Shown: piece by piece, positions 42,157 to 52,510 of the stretch | How positions within the stretch are numbered: the first letter of the stretch is position 1 | How the letters are laid out: every line of letters begins with the position of its first letter | Origin: UBA2108 sp002713215 | GTDB lineage: Bacteria; Bacteroidota; Bacteroidia; Flavobacteriales_G; Salibacteraceae | Length of the DNA: 64,000 bases | NCBI GenBank assembly: GCA_937891015.1 | Contig: CALAPY010000072.1 | Location: 62,001 to 126,000 of the forward strand | Reading direction: 5' to 3' | The notes under the pieces: model-generated | The model's input: the letters and a program-made list of their open reading frames with translations, nothing else | The model's database searches: none | What the model was told of the DNA's origin: nothing | Program-made: the position numbers and the translations under genes

Positions 42157-43770
42157 TTACGAATTGTGCCTTTTTAATGCGGCTGCTATAAAGTTTACAA
42201 AAAGTGGATGTGGTTTGTCCACTGTACTTTTATATTCCGGGTGAAACTGAGTCCCAACAAACCAGGGATGCTCCGGTATTTCAATAATTTCAACCAAATT
42301 GGTTTTTGGGTTAATTCCACTGGCCACCATACCTGCTTTTTCATATTGCTCCAAATAGGAGTTATTAAACTCGTATCGGTGACGGTGTCTTTCTTCAATT
42401 TCCGGTTCACCATATACACTGCTTACGATAGTATCGGGTTTAACCTTACACGTGTACGCTCCCAACCTCATGGTGCCTCCCTTTTCGGTTACCTTCTTCT
42501 GGTTATCCATTAAGCAGATAACTGCATTTTCCGTTTTTTCGTCAATTTCCGAAGTATGAGCGTCAGAAATTCCCAAAACTGACCTACCAAACTCAATTAC
42601 GGCACATTGCATTCCCAGGCAAATTCCAAAGAATGGAATGTTGTTTTCTCGGGCATATTTTACGGTTTGAATCTTACCTTCAATTCCCCGCTCGCCAAAT
42701 CCTGGTGCTACCAGAATACCGTCCAGGTGTTTTAGGTTTTCATCGACCGAGTAAGAGCTAATATTTTCGGAATGAATCAATTCAACCTTAACCTTACATT
42801 CGTTTTGAGCACCGGCATGTATAAAGGCTTCGAGTATGGATTTATAGGAATCTTTGAGTTCAACGTATTTCCCAATTAATCCAACGGTAACTCGTGATTT
42901 TGGGTATTTGATCTTGTTTAAAAACTTAATCCAGTTATCTAGCTCCGGTTCTTTAGCATCCTTGTTGCTAAATTTTCCAAGAACGACCTCGTCCAGCGAT
43001 TCTTCTTTCATCAAAAGAGGAACCTCATAGATGGTGGAAGCATCGATCGATTGAATTACAGCATTCTTAGATACGTTACAAAAGAGTGCAATTTTCTTTT
43101 TAATGTCGGCGCTAAGTTCATGTGAAGTTCTTGCGACAATAACATCGGGCTGAACTCCTAAACTTTGTAGCATCTTTACCGAGTGCTGGGTAGGTTTTGT
43201 TTTAAGTTCTCCTGCTGCTTCGAGGTAGGGGATTAGGGTAAGATGAATTACCATGGAAAGCCCTTCCTTTTCAAGCTTAAGCTGTCGTACGGCCTCTACG
43301 TATGGTAAACTTTCAATATCACCAACGGTACCTCCAATTTCTGTGATCACAAAATCGAATTCGTTGGTATTGCCCAATTTGGTAATCGAATTCTTTATTT
43401 CATCGGTGATATGAGGAATAACCTGAACGGTCTTGCCTAAATAATCACCCTTTCTTTCGCGGTCAATTACTCGTTGGTATATACGACCAGTTGTAACATT
43501 GTTGCTTTGCGATGTGGCTACATTTAGAAATCGCTCGTAATGACCTAAGTCCAAATCGGTTTCAGCCCCGTCATCAGTTACAAAACACTCGCCATGTTCG
43601 TATGGATTCAAAGTTCCTGGATCAATATTGATATAAGGATCTAATTTTTGAATGGTTACTGAGTAACCTCTTGCCTGAAGAAGTTTAGCTAATGAAGCAG
43701 AAATTATTCCTTTGCCAAGAGAGGAAGTAACGCCACCCGTAACGAAAATGTATTTGCAATTTTGGGCCAT
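42157..43770 (-). CDS. pyrG: CTP synthase
   Basis: Makes CTP from UTP, ATP and glutamine in the cytoplasm. Seen: 537 residues, full length. The synthetase half has FVTGGVTSSLGKGIISASL, the P-loop, then DPYINIDPGTLNPYEHGE and VIHLTLIPYL. The glutaminase half (about 290-530) has the nucleophile Cys in FFGICLGMQCAV and the His-Glu pair in TQFHPEYKS. All the catalytic residues are present. A perfect -7 box lies 25 bases before the ATG, with a TTG 17 bases further upstream. yidC follows after 12 bases; this pair is often adjacent in Bacteroidota. Confidence 0.97.
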   Translation of the reverse strand: MAQNCKYIFVTGGVTSSLGKGIISASLAKLLQARGYSVTIQKLDPYINIDPGTLNPYEHGECFVTDDGAETDLDLGHYERFLNVATSQSNNVTTGRIYQRVIDRERKGDYLGKTVQVIPHITDEIKNSITKLGNTNEFDFVITEIGGTVGDIESLPYVEAVRQLKLEKEGLSMVIHLTLIPYLEAAGELKTKPTQHSVKMLQSLGVQPDVIVARTSHELSADIKKKIALFCNVSKNAVIQSIDASTIYEVPLLMKEESLDEVVLGKFSNKDAKEPELDNWIKFLNKIKYPKSRVTVGLIGKYVELKDSYKSILEAFIHAGAQNECKVKVELIHSENISSYSVDENLKHLDGILVAPGFGERGIEGKIQTVKYARENNIPFFGICLGMQCAVIEFGRSVLGISDAHTSEIDEKTENAVICLMDNQKKVTEKGGTMRLGAYTCKVKPDTIVSSVYGEPEIEERHRHRYEFNNSYLEQYEKAGMVASGINPKTNLVEIIEIPEHPWFVGTQFHPEYKSTVDKPHPLFVNFIAAALKRHNS

Positions 43771-43795
43771 GAATGAATTGTATTCGTACGGGGCG

Positions 43796-43823
43796 CAAAA
43801 GTAATAATTATCGACGGTGACAA
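43796..43823 (-). promoter_or_regulatory. Promoter of the pyrG-yidC operon
   Basis: On the minus strand TACTTTTG (43796-43803) matches TAnnTTTG exactly. TTG (43821-43823) lies 17 bases upstream, close to the spacing expected for the -33 element. Confidence 0.6.
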
Positions 43824-43921
43824 CCTGTTAATTCCACACTTCTTTACAGCCTTAACAAACATTTTGATAAGACCGATTAGGACCTAAATTAAAGCCACAA
43901 ATACTAATACTGTCAGGCTGT

Positions 43922-46243
43922 TTACCAGGTTAAACTTAGACTGGCATTAGGCATAAATGGAAGCTGGTTTACCTGGGTATAAGTAAGACGATCGAAGAAG
44001 AAAATGTTTTCCTGATTTAACATGTTTGTTACTCCCACATTTGCTTCTAACTTAACGTTACTCGAAATGGTAAAAGTCTTCTTTATGTTAGCATCAAGCC
44101 TGGAATAATAGGGAAGACGCCCCTGGTTAATATCACCGTACAAGGTATTAACTGTGCCATTTTGTACTGTTGGGTCAGCTGTATTATCAGCTAAATTCAG
44201 CTGCTCGTAAAACCCTGCAGTTTGGGTGAAAGGAAACCCACTACCGTAATTGTAACGTAGGTTAAACTCCCAATCCAGGTTTTTACCCAATGTTACCGCA
44301 CCAACCAGGTTTACGTTGTGTACACGATTGAAAACCGGGTTATACTCGCGAATTCCATCCCAGCGGGTAATATTTCCCAATGAATAGACCGCCCATATGT
44401 AGTATCTTTTGTAATCGTACTTCAGGGAAATGTCAACGCCATAGGCATCCCCTTTTTCAACGATGTATGTTTTCTTGTATATGTCGGGTCGATCTTCATT
44501 TTCAGGAGTGTCATCAAAGATCTTGTTTCGGTTTACGTTTACAAGTTGGGTAAATTGTTTGTAATAACCCTCCACATTCAATGTTATGTTTCTAAGAACA
44601 TCCCATTCTGCTCCTAGAATGTAGTGGTTGGCTTTTTGTAATTCATTTTTAACCGATGTTTTTTTCCCGTTTTGATCCGTAAAATCACTTTGTAAGTTTT
44701 CCGGCGAGGCAATAAATCCGTAGAACAGATTAACCACATCGCGATCTGAGTTTGCTGCAATTAGGTTTTGAGAGTACATTCCAGCGGCCCCTTTAATTCG
44801 AATATTATCGGTAAGGTTGTATTTAATTCCAATTCGAGGTTCGGGTGAGAATACATTAAGGGTAGCATAGAATTGTAACCTTACACTGGGATCAATGATA
44901 AGTTTATCACCTATTCGCCATTTGTATTTACCGTATAAGCCAAGTTCTGTACTCTTACTTTCTTCAATAATTTGTCTGTTACTGGATGTGTTGAAACTGA
45001 AATTGGTTGTAAATGCAACAATGTCAACGCCAAATTTAAATTCATTACTTCCAAAAAAATAGGTGCTGTTAAGTCCCATATTGAACCCCTTAATTCCACT
45101 TTCACGATTCAGTCCGGTGGGTTCATTCATGGCAATGGTATATTTGGAATAAGCGAAATTACCATCCAGTATGGCACTGGAACTCTTTGGAAGAATGATG
45201 AATTTTCCACCACCACCAAAATTTTTCCAATTGAGTGAGGTGCCATTGGTATACCTAGCATTGTCGGTAAATCCAAAACCAAATATATCGGCCTTGCTTC
45301 CGCCTCCTGAACCAAATGAAATTTTGCCGTAAAAATCATTAAAAGTATAGGGTAGTCCATTGGTGTCTACATAAGAGTAGATTGACTTTGATGTTTGATC
45401 CAGGTAAGAAGTTTTCGCAGAGATCATATAACTTATTGACCCATCGTCCAAAGACTTGGGCTTTTTCAGGGGGCCTTCTAATAATGCTTTTGCACCGAAA
45501 GTGCTTATTGCTATTTTACCACCGAAGTGTTTTTTATTTCCTTCCCGGGTGGTAATGTCCATTATGGAAGAAATACGTCCTCCGTATTCCGCGCCAAATC
45601 CACCGGTGTATACATCAGCACTCCTCATAATGTCAGCATCAAATACCGAGAATAAACCAATGGAGTGGAACGCATTGTAGATAATCATTCCATCCATCAA
45701 GATTTTATTCTGAACCGGAGATCCACCCCGAATGTACAGCTGTCCGCCCTGATCACCGGTAAAAATTACCCCGGGAATTACCTGAAGGTATTGCGCAAAA
45801 TCCGCCTCACCTCCTACGGTGGGCAGTTTCTTAATTTCGGTTGGCGTTATTTTGGTCACTGACATTCTAACTTCCGTTTGTCGCTCCTGTTTCTCTGCAG
45901 AAATATCAATAATATCCAACTCAACACTTGATTCGGAGATAAACAGGTTCTGACTTACGATTCCACCCCTGGTAATGGTTATTTCAACTTTGGCCGTATC
46001 AAAACCGAGGTACGAAACCATGAGGGTGTAGGTGCCATCCGGTACTTTAGAAATACTATAAAAACCATTTACATCTGTAGCAGCTCCGTATCCGGTACCT
46101 TGTAAGTATGCATTGGTAAAAATGATAGGTTCCCTGGTCTCTTTGTTGTATACAAAGCCTTTAACACCACCTTTTTGGGCAACGGAGGTTAAAGAAATGG
46201 CCAGGAGGGCAATGGATAGAAGTACAAAGTTAATCGGACGCAT
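43922..46243 (-). CDS. TonB-dependent outer-membrane receptor with carboxypeptidase-like domain
   Basis: An outer-membrane transporter of about 773 residues. The signal peptide ends at about VAQ. A carboxypeptidase-regulatory-like domain follows (GVKGFVYNKETREPIIFTNAYLQGTG). Next is a plug with the QLYIRGG and GGFGAEYGGRISS motifs, and a beta-barrel of many alternating strands ending in a short hydrophobic strand (SLSLTW). No SusD-like partner is adjacent, so it is an orphan receptor; siderophore, metal or small-molecule uptake is typical. The reading frame runs to 46309, but a perfect -7 box (46262-46269) lies inside that stretch, so ATG 46243 is the start. No regulator nearby. Confidence 0.92.
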   Translation of the reverse strand: MRPINFVLLSIALLAISLTSVAQKGGVKGFVYNKETREPIIFTNAYLQGTGYGAATDVNGFYSISKVPDGTYTLMVSYLGFDTAKVEITITRGGIVSQNLFISESSVELDIIDISAEKQERQTEVRMSVTKITPTEIKKLPTVGGEADFAQYLQVIPGVIFTGDQGGQLYIRGGSPVQNKILMDGMIIYNAFHSIGLFSVFDADIMRSADVYTGGFGAEYGGRISSIMDITTREGNKKHFGGKIAISTFGAKALLEGPLKKPKSLDDGSISYMISAKTSYLDQTSKSIYSYVDTNGLPYTFNDFYGKISFGSGGGSKADIFGFGFTDNARYTNGTSLNWKNFGGGGKFIILPKSSSAILDGNFAYSKYTIAMNEPTGLNRESGIKGFNMGLNSTYFFGSNEFKFGVDIVAFTTNFSFNTSSNRQIIEESKSTELGLYGKYKWRIGDKLIIDPSVRLQFYATLNVFSPEPRIGIKYNLTDNIRIKGAAGMYSQNLIAANSDRDVVNLFYGFIASPENLQSDFTDQNGKKTSVKNELQKANHYILGAEWDVLRNITLNVEGYYKQFTQLVNVNRNKIFDDTPENEDRPDIYKKTYIVEKGDAYGVDISLKYDYKRYYIWAVYSLGNITRWDGIREYNPVFNRVHNVNLVGAVTLGKNLDWEFNLRYNYGSGFPFTQTAGFYEQLNLADNTADPTVQNGTVNTLYGDINQGRLPYYSRLDANIKKTFTISSNVKLEANVGVTNMLNQENIFFFDRLTYTQVNQLPFMPNASLSLTW

Positions 46244-46261
46244 ATTGACTTTTAAAGGCGG

Positions 46262-46269
46262 CAAATTTA
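46262..46269 (-). promoter_or_regulatory. -7 promoter box for the TonB receptor gene
   Basis: TAAATTTG on the minus strand matches TAnnTTTG exactly, 18 bases before ATG 46243. It excludes the longer start at 46309. Confidence 0.62.
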
Positions 46270-46361
46270 ATATAATAGGCAAAGGATAGTACTTATTATA
46301 ATGACTCACTTTGTTAATGTTTAAATGGTAAATAGATTTGATAAACGGGCCAATCCTGGAC

Positions 46362-48128
46362 TTAGCTTATTGGAAGGGTAAACACCGCTTTTGTACCTTG
46401 TTTTTGAAGCTCAAACTGCAAGGTGCCATTGTTTTGTCGAGCAAACTCGGATGAAAGATAAAGCCCCATTCCTGCCCCTTTTTCTCCCTTAGTTCCATGC
46501 GAACTGCTGTAATCTAAACTGTTTTTTTCAAGGGCTTTTATTATCTCTGCGGGTATTCCTTCTCCGTTGTCAGTAATCTCAGTTCTTATCATTCCGTCTT
46601 TTTCCAGCACAGTAATGAGCACCTCAGAATTTTCCGGAGAAAACTTAATGGCATTACTTAATAAATTCCGGATTACGATTTCAAACAATACCCGGTCTGC
46701 ATTTATAGTAAGTTGAAGCGGGCAATTGATTTTAACTTTTACACTTTTGTGTTTTGCCAGGTACTCTGCTTCTATAACACTGTCTTTTAGTGATTCAGCA
46801 ATGTGAAACTCTCGTTTGACCGGTTTTTGCCCATCTCGGTTGCTATTGGCCCAATGCAATAAATTGTCAAGCATCTGAAGTCCGTTTTTGGAACTTATAA
46901 GCATATCCCGGTAAATAATTTTCATATCGTTTTCACTTAATTCACCATCGTCGGCGAACGACAAAAAAGTGATCAGTTGGGAAAAAGGTGAGCGCAAATC
47001 GTGGCTAATAATTGAAAATATTTTGTCTTTCGAGTTATTCAACTCGGTCATTTTGTTGGAATACTCCTTTACGTTTTTATTTAGTTCCTCCATTTGCAAG
47101 AGGTCCTTTTTTCGTTGACTATTTTTTCTCCAGATTATAAAAGAGAATATAGTTAGCAAAATAACCGCCAGAATAGAAAAAACAAGGATTAAGTTTTTTC
47201 GGGCATCCAGTTTTTTGTTCAGTTCTATTCGCGCCAATAGATCGTTTCGTTCTTGGGCCTCTTTTTCTTCTTCAAGTTTTTCCATTAGCTGATTAATCCT
47301 CACCGCATTTTTGGTCGAAATAATCTCCAATTCAAGACTATCCCTTTTGGCCATAATTTCTAGTGCCAGCTTATAGTTCTTTAAGTCAATGTGGGTACTG
47401 ACTAAATTGTTAAGGGCCAAAATCTGGTAGGTTGGAATACCATGTTTTCGGGAGATTTCCAGCGATTTAATTGAATACTTCAAGGAGCTATCATATTGTT
47501 GAATCGTATTAAAGGTATTGGCTAAATTGTAGTATGCCAGTGCTACATTAACCGTATCTTCGATGCCGTTCCAGGTTGATATGGCATTTTGCAAAAACCA
47601 AATGGCACTGTCGGTATTGATTGTCCTATAAACAGCACCTAATACATTGTAGGAACCTGCAATTAGTTTTTGATCATTGATTGATTTTGAGATGGATAAA
47701 GCGGTTTTGGAATTCCAAATGGCGTCATCGAGAAGGTTCATCTCGAAATAGGTAGCTCCTTTTAAATCGTATACCTCGGCCCTTAGTTTTTTGTTGTTCC
47801 AGGGAACTTCGTCGAGTAGGATATTTAGAATTTGAATTGTATAGTCGAAGTTTTGGGCAGCACGGTTAACATCGGCCAGTCTCAATTGAAGCTCATATAT
47901 TTTGGTTAGGTTATTCTCCTTTTCATAGTGAATGGTTAGTGTATTAATTATACGAACATATTCCTGGTATTTTCCCCTGTTATAGAGACTATTTGCCGAT
48001 TCATACAAGGAGTCGATGGTCGGCAGACTTAGCGTAACTACTTCTTCTTGTTGTTTTACCTGACACTTGACGGGCAGGGAAAGCAGTACAAAAAACAAAA
48101 TTTCGGAAATTATTTTATAGTTGCGCAT
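46362..48128 (-). CDS. Sensor histidine kinase with periplasmic TPR repeats
   Basis: A membrane sensor kinase of 588 residues. Signal peptide about 1-22. TPR helices fill about 30-285 (AYYNLANTFNTIQQYDSSLKYS and others). One membrane helix lies near 310-330 (LILVFSILAVILLTIFSFIIW). A dimerisation domain follows with the phospho-acceptor His in SIISHDLRSPF. The ATP-binding domain has NLLSNAIKFSP, DNGEGIP and GAGMGLYLSSEFARQ. It lacks a receiver domain and no response-regulator gene is in the window, so the partner is unknown. The signal read by the TPR part is unknown too. All kinase motifs are intact. Confidence 0.92.
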   Translation of the reverse strand: MRNYKIISEILFFVLLSLPVKCQVKQQEEVVTLSLPTIDSLYESANSLYNRGKYQEYVRIINTLTIHYEKENNLTKIYELQLRLADVNRAAQNFDYTIQILNILLDEVPWNNKKLRAEVYDLKGATYFEMNLLDDAIWNSKTALSISKSINDQKLIAGSYNVLGAVYRTINTDSAIWFLQNAISTWNGIEDTVNVALAYYNLANTFNTIQQYDSSLKYSIKSLEISRKHGIPTYQILALNNLVSTHIDLKNYKLALEIMAKRDSLELEIISTKNAVRINQLMEKLEEEKEAQERNDLLARIELNKKLDARKNLILVFSILAVILLTIFSFIIWRKNSQRKKDLLQMEELNKNVKEYSNKMTELNNSKDKIFSIISHDLRSPFSQLITFLSFADDGELSENDMKIIYRDMLISSKNGLQMLDNLLHWANSNRDGQKPVKREFHIAESLKDSVIEAEYLAKHKSVKVKINCPLQLTINADRVLFEIVIRNLLSNAIKFSPENSEVLITVLEKDGMIRTEITDNGEGIPAEIIKALEKNSLDYSSSHGTKGEKGAGMGLYLSSEFARQNNGTLQFELQKQGTKAVFTLPIS

Positions 48129-48173
48129 GCAGATTAAACTTGACTAACAAGCTGAAATACGAAGATACTTTAG

Positions 48174-49619
48174 TTATTTGGATGAGTTGATCTTTCCAAG
48201 TAGTTTAAATTCATTAAAACTATTGAGAATAAACCGCGTCGCAACAATCAGGGTAGAAATGATCAGAATTCCCAGTATACTAACAGCTGAAAGGTATTGG
48301 TCAATAAAAAAGAGAATTCCAAGAGTTACCACAAGTGGCAGTAATACTTCGACCAGGGTTGACATTGGAACGAAAGTTTGGAACTTCTTTCCGGCAAGGA
48401 AGTAACAACTAAATGCCATGGTTAACTGAGCAACAAAACTGGCTAGAGCAGCACCAACGATACCCAATGTGGGAATTAGAATCAGATTTAAAATCAGGTT
48501 TAACATAAAGGAGATTCCACTCCATAGCATCATGATCTTTAATTTACCTCCTGCGGTAATTACGGTTCCATAAATAGAAGAAATTACCATTGGAACAAAG
48601 GTGATAAGCAGAATAGTAAGCACCGTAGATGATTCAGTTGAAATATCCCGGTAACTTAAATCTATTATTTCCCCAGGAAGAAAAATTGCCAAACCAACAA
48701 TACCAATAAATGATAAACTAAGAATTCTACTCACCAGAGTAACCAGCTTTTCCACTGGCTTTCCCAAAGCCATTTCCTTACTTAACATAGGAAAAAGAAT
48801 AGCAGTAAATAAATAGACAAAATTGTTGAGTACATCGAAGAAACGATATCCCTGGGCATAAATTCCAGTCTGATATTCCCCATCGGTAATCAGGCGTTCG
48901 ATCATAACGGCATCAGCCTTAAAATACATGGTCATAAAAAAAACAATAACCGCAAATGGAAGACTCTTTTTTAAAGTAGAACGAATGAATTGAGTATCCG
49001 GAATCGAAAAAAATGAACGCGCTTTTAATATGACAATACTCAGGCACATCAGCAAGGTGAAGGAATAAGCTGCACTTTGGGCATAGGCCAACCATTCTAT
49101 TTGAAATTCCTGATTCACCACCTTCCCCCAAATTAGTACTGAACAAATGCTAATTAATAATACGCGATCAAGTACCGAGATAATGCTGTCCAACCAAAAT
49201 ATTTGAAGGCCAGAAATGCTGGATCGAAGGAAGAGGACAAAAGACAGAAGAAATTGATTAATGGCCAGTACGTATAAGAGATGGGTTGCTTGCTCGGTAT
49301 ATCCCATGGTTAGGGATAGGAGGATGGTGACCATTAAGTACAGCAACGCAAGCCCTAGTTTTAACCCTCCCAGTTTGGAGAAATGTTGTTTTAGAAAATC
49401 GTGATTTTGTGCAATGCTTTGATTATTGAGGTTGGTTATGCCCAGATCTAGAAGAATTTGAAACAAAAAGGTGAAATTGAACATGGCGTAATAAATACCA
49501 TAAGCTTCATTTCCAACAATATTCTGAACTTCCCGATCGATTCCTAAAATCCAAAACGGTTTAATGAGAATGTTTAACCCAATTAAAAATGCAATATTGA
49601 TTAGGAATTTCTTTCGCAC
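48174..49619 (-). CDS. Lipopolysaccharide/polysaccharide flippase (MATE/Wzx-like)
   Basis: An integral-membrane protein of 481 residues with about 12-14 hydrophobic helices, typical of the polysaccharide transporter branch of the MOP superfamily (Wzx, MurJ). Landmarks are AYGIYYAMFNFTFLFQILLDLGITNLNNQSIAQN in the first third and IVGAALASFVAQLTMAFSC near the C-terminus. Predicted to flip a lipid-linked sugar across the inner membrane. It lies 17 bases after an outer-membrane protein gene, which itself abuts a lipoprotein gene; the three form a tight operon (52510-48174) whose joint role is not described, as far as I know. Confidence 0.86.
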   Translation of the reverse strand: MRKKFLINIAFLIGLNILIKPFWILGIDREVQNIVGNEAYGIYYAMFNFTFLFQILLDLGITNLNNQSIAQNHDFLKQHFSKLGGLKLGLALLYLMVTILLSLTMGYTEQATHLLYVLAINQFLLSFVLFLRSSISGLQIFWLDSIISVLDRVLLISICSVLIWGKVVNQEFQIEWLAYAQSAAYSFTLLMCLSIVILKARSFFSIPDTQFIRSTLKKSLPFAVIVFFMTMYFKADAVMIERLITDGEYQTGIYAQGYRFFDVLNNFVYLFTAILFPMLSKEMALGKPVEKLVTLVSRILSLSFIGIVGLAIFLPGEIIDLSYRDISTESSTVLTILLITFVPMVISSIYGTVITAGGKLKIMMLWSGISFMLNLILNLILIPTLGIVGAALASFVAQLTMAFSCYFLAGKKFQTFVPMSTLVEVLLPLVVTLGILFFIDQYLSAVSILGILIISTLIVATRFILNSFNEFKLLGKINSSK

Positions 49620-49636
49620 CTAAGAAATAATCTGCT

Positions 49637-50926
49637 TTATTTAAAATTCCACTTGAATCCTAGGTAAACGTTAAAGCCGCTTAAAATCTCCGGTACAGCC
49701 ATAGCCATTAAGTTTCTGGTTCCCAGAACCGCTCCGAATTTATTATGCTCCACCTGTATTCCCATACCTAAACCTAAATAACCATACCCCCCTAAGCTCT
49801 CATGAACGTTTAAAAACCATTTGTAGTCTTTTGCAGTTTTGGTTAATCTGAATATTTGGGTGCAACCAATGTAGGGTAGGTAGTTGGCATTGAAACGATA
49901 GTCTAACATATTTCTTAATTCAATGTTATCGTTCAGTTTTTCGGTATAATAAATTGCAATTCTTGGAGAAAGAGCAGAGGTAAATGATTTTCTTTCACTA
50001 GACGATACAAACTCATCCTGAACGTTAGAAGGTACTTGCTCTTTATATATCGAATCGCCTACGTCAAAAATTGAAGGGGCCTTAATACCCGCCCAGTCCA
50101 CATATCCATCAATATTGTACCGAACCGACCTGCTATTCCAGGAAATGAAGCCCAATTCGTTAAGTTCGATTTTTATGCTCCCTTGTCCATCGTGATTTTT
50201 TATTAGGTCTACAGGAATAGAAACAAAAGCATCAACCGAAGCACCATAACCGGAAATGTCATAAATGTCCGTTGCGCTGGTGTCGCTTTGAAGCAGATAG
50301 CCATTGGCATAAGCAAAAACGCTGTCACCAATTTCACTGGTGTAGAGGTGAGAATTGTTCAGGAAGTACTGGCCATATCTATTTCCCATTATAAACGCAA
50401 GTCCTGCTCCATAGGATATTTCCCCCTTTTTTTGATTCATAAACCCATATTGGATTTGGGTAAACTGCATCAAATTGAGCATTAAATTATCAACCCGGGC
50501 TTGCTCACCTGCAAATCGCTTGTTCCCGAACCCGGCCAGCAAAAAGGCATCCTTACCAAATCGTGTATTGACCGATCTTCTGGTGGAAACGTTTACGGTA
50601 TGTATCAACTTAGAACTGTCATTGCTGGAACCGGATAACCAGGAGTAGTATAGCCTTTCTGTTTCCTGTGTGCCTGCAATGTTTTTATTCCCAACCCTGG
50701 ACTCCATATTGGACATGGATTTACGAGTGACGCCAGTTTGAAAAACGGAATTATAATATACGCTATTGTTCAGTACGTTACTATTGAAGTTGGTTTCGAA
50801 CCAGATGCCTATGTGCGACCGACTAGAATCACCTATTTTGCCGTAGTCCTCAAACGAAAAATCGGTTTGCGCAATTAATAAATTGCATAGCACCAAGAAC
50901 AGTATGGCTGAAATTAGCTTCTTCAA
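49637..50926 (-). CDS. DUF5723-like outer-membrane protein
   Basis: A probable outer-membrane beta-barrel of 429 residues from a TTG start (MKKLISAILFLVLC). The signal peptide ends near LIAQ. The mature part has many alternating strands ending in aromatic residues (IGIWFETNFNSN, NTRFGKDAFLLAGFGNKR, FLNVHESLGGYGYLGLG) and closes with GFNVYLGFKWNFK, a beta-barrel C-terminus. I assign the DUF5723 type from the strand pattern and FNSN/LL.GFG motifs; function unknown. Its start codon directly abuts the stop of the upstream lipoprotein gene. Confidence 0.75.
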   Translation of the reverse strand: MKKLISAILFLVLCNLLIAQTDFSFEDYGKIGDSSRSHIGIWFETNFNSNVLNNSVYYNSVFQTGVTRKSMSNMESRVGNKNIAGTQETERLYYSWLSGSSNDSSKLIHTVNVSTRRSVNTRFGKDAFLLAGFGNKRFAGEQARVDNLMLNLMQFTQIQYGFMNQKKGEISYGAGLAFIMGNRYGQYFLNNSHLYTSEIGDSVFAYANGYLLQSDTSATDIYDISGYGASVDAFVSIPVDLIKNHDGQGSIKIELNELGFISWNSRSVRYNIDGYVDWAGIKAPSIFDVGDSIYKEQVPSNVQDEFVSSSERKSFTSALSPRIAIYYTEKLNDNIELRNMLDYRFNANYLPYIGCTQIFRLTKTAKDYKWFLNVHESLGGYGYLGLGMGIQVEHNKFGAVLGTRNLMAMAVPEILSGFNVYLGFKWNFK

Positions 50927-52510
50927 TTATTTAATTTCTAAATTGTATTGCAGGTCCGCAATAACCTTAAGGTTACAATAATAAGAGGCGTATACCTTCT
51001 TGTGTTCTTCTCCTTCGGTGTTAAAGGTGAGGTAGACAATGGCTTTTTCTGCCCGATAAAATTGGTCCATACGCTGTTGATTTGCAGGTGCCGAAATTTT
51101 GGTTCGGGTAGGCGCGGTTACAACACCGTTTTCGTCTACGATTCCGGCCTTAATATTTGATTCAGGTAGAAAAAGATCAATAAGTTCACCGTTGTCTTTG
51201 TCTAATAGTTTTAGCTGAATCTCAGCGTCAAATGGATACCAGTTATCACAATAAACATGTAGGTAACCACCTATTACATCCTTAAGCCCCTCATCGCCCT
51301 CTCCAGGGTCAAAGTCAGTGGTGTCGAAGAGTTTTAAGTTATTGGCGATGAGACTCAGTGGCATTTCAATATTGAGCAAGCCCTCTATACCATAATCGGT
51401 ATAAATAAAATCATTTCCTCCACTTACGTTACCATCGGGATTAACGACAAAGTCTACGTGGTAAGCAAATTGATCCGGGAAGTTTTCTATTAGTTTATCA
51501 ATGTTAGAGTTTTTTTCATCAAGTCCAATGGTATAATAACTGGCGCGAATTGGAGGGTAACTTCCATTATTCAGTAGCAAAGCACGATTTATATTAATGG
51601 ATTTTCCAATGTAGTCGCTTTTTAAATCAACACGATTGCCGGTTTCCGAGTTAATGGAAGCGAGTTTGTGAATGACTCCCTGAAAGTCGGCACCAATGTA
51701 ATTTTTAAAACTCAGGTCCAGTTTTACCTGTTCCAAATCGATGGAGCCGCTTAAAACATTCTTAAACAGACCCGATGTTTCATCACTTATTGAATCCTCT
51801 GAAAGCGTTTGCGTATGAAATACACCGTGCCCGTCTTCCGGAATTACCTTAACAAATGAATTCTCTATGTTCATATAATCGGTACTCCCATATTGATAGA
51901 TGGAATCGGGGTTTAGTTTATCCACGAATTCCGCTGTGAAATAGTAGATCATGGTATTGTAACCCCTTCTGTTCTTGCCTCTTAAATCAACTGTATACCC
52001 ACTTAAATCAATGGTTTCTGTTCGTATGGTTGGATTGCTTAAAGAAGGTGATCCCGGCAAAACTCGTGTAATTGACAGAGGAACACCACCTTTAGTAGCA
52101 CCAGGCATTATGTAGGTAATTTCAATGTCTTCACGAATGCTTGAAGTTATTTTAACCTCCATTTTACCACTTTTGATGGTGGTTCTTACCAGATCAACAT
52201 TGGGAACGTCGAAACTATTGTCACTGGTATCGGATATTAAGGGAACCCTTTTTGGCCAGTTGAGCGTAACACCAGGTCCGGGGTGATTTTGCAATACAGT
52301 GGTATCCGGAATCTTAAAATCGTCCATACTAAAATCAATAATCTTACCCTCGTATACCAACATTAACTGATTGTCGGAATTGGTATGAACCAGCGAGTCG
52401 GTCATGATATCTACCAGGTCTAACCTGGAATCTACCATTGGAAATAAAGTGTCTACGGACCAACCACTGCCTAAATCCCGGCATCCTATAAGAGAAAGCC
52501 CTAGCAGCAA
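50927..52510 (-). CDS. Uncharacterised large lipoprotein
   Basis: No family recognised. Seen: at least 527 residues. The mature protein begins with Cys10 in LIGC (counted from TTG 52510), then a beta-rich region without obvious catalytic motifs, containing many DL.G / S..D patterns and an acidic region near 400. From TTG 52510 the signal peptide would be unusually short and lack basic residues. The same frame continues upstream without ATG, GTG or TTG, giving IKTLKYITAFLLLG from an ATT at 52538-52540, which would be a textbook lipoprotein signal. So the real start may be a rare ATT. First gene of the lipoprotein, outer-membrane protein, flippase operon. Confidence 0.7.
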   Translation of the reverse strand: MLLGLSLIGCRDLGSGWSVDTLFPMVDSRLDLVDIMTDSLVHTNSDNQLMLVYEGKIIDFSMDDFKIPDTTVLQNHPGPGVTLNWPKRVPLISDTSDNSFDVPNVDLVRTTIKSGKMEVKITSSIREDIEITYIMPGATKGGVPLSITRVLPGSPSLSNPTIRTETIDLSGYTVDLRGKNRRGYNTMIYYFTAEFVDKLNPDSIYQYGSTDYMNIENSFVKVIPEDGHGVFHTQTLSEDSISDETSGLFKNVLSGSIDLEQVKLDLSFKNYIGADFQGVIHKLASINSETGNRVDLKSDYIGKSININRALLLNNGSYPPIRASYYTIGLDEKNSNIDKLIENFPDQFAYHVDFVVNPDGNVSGGNDFIYTDYGIEGLLNIEMPLSLIANNLKLFDTTDFDPGEGDEGLKDVIGGYLHVYCDNWYPFDAEIQLKLLDKDNGELIDLFLPESNIKAGIVDENGVVTAPTRTKISAPANQQRMDQFYRAEKAIVYLTFNTEGEEHKKVYASYYCNLKVIADLQYNLEIK

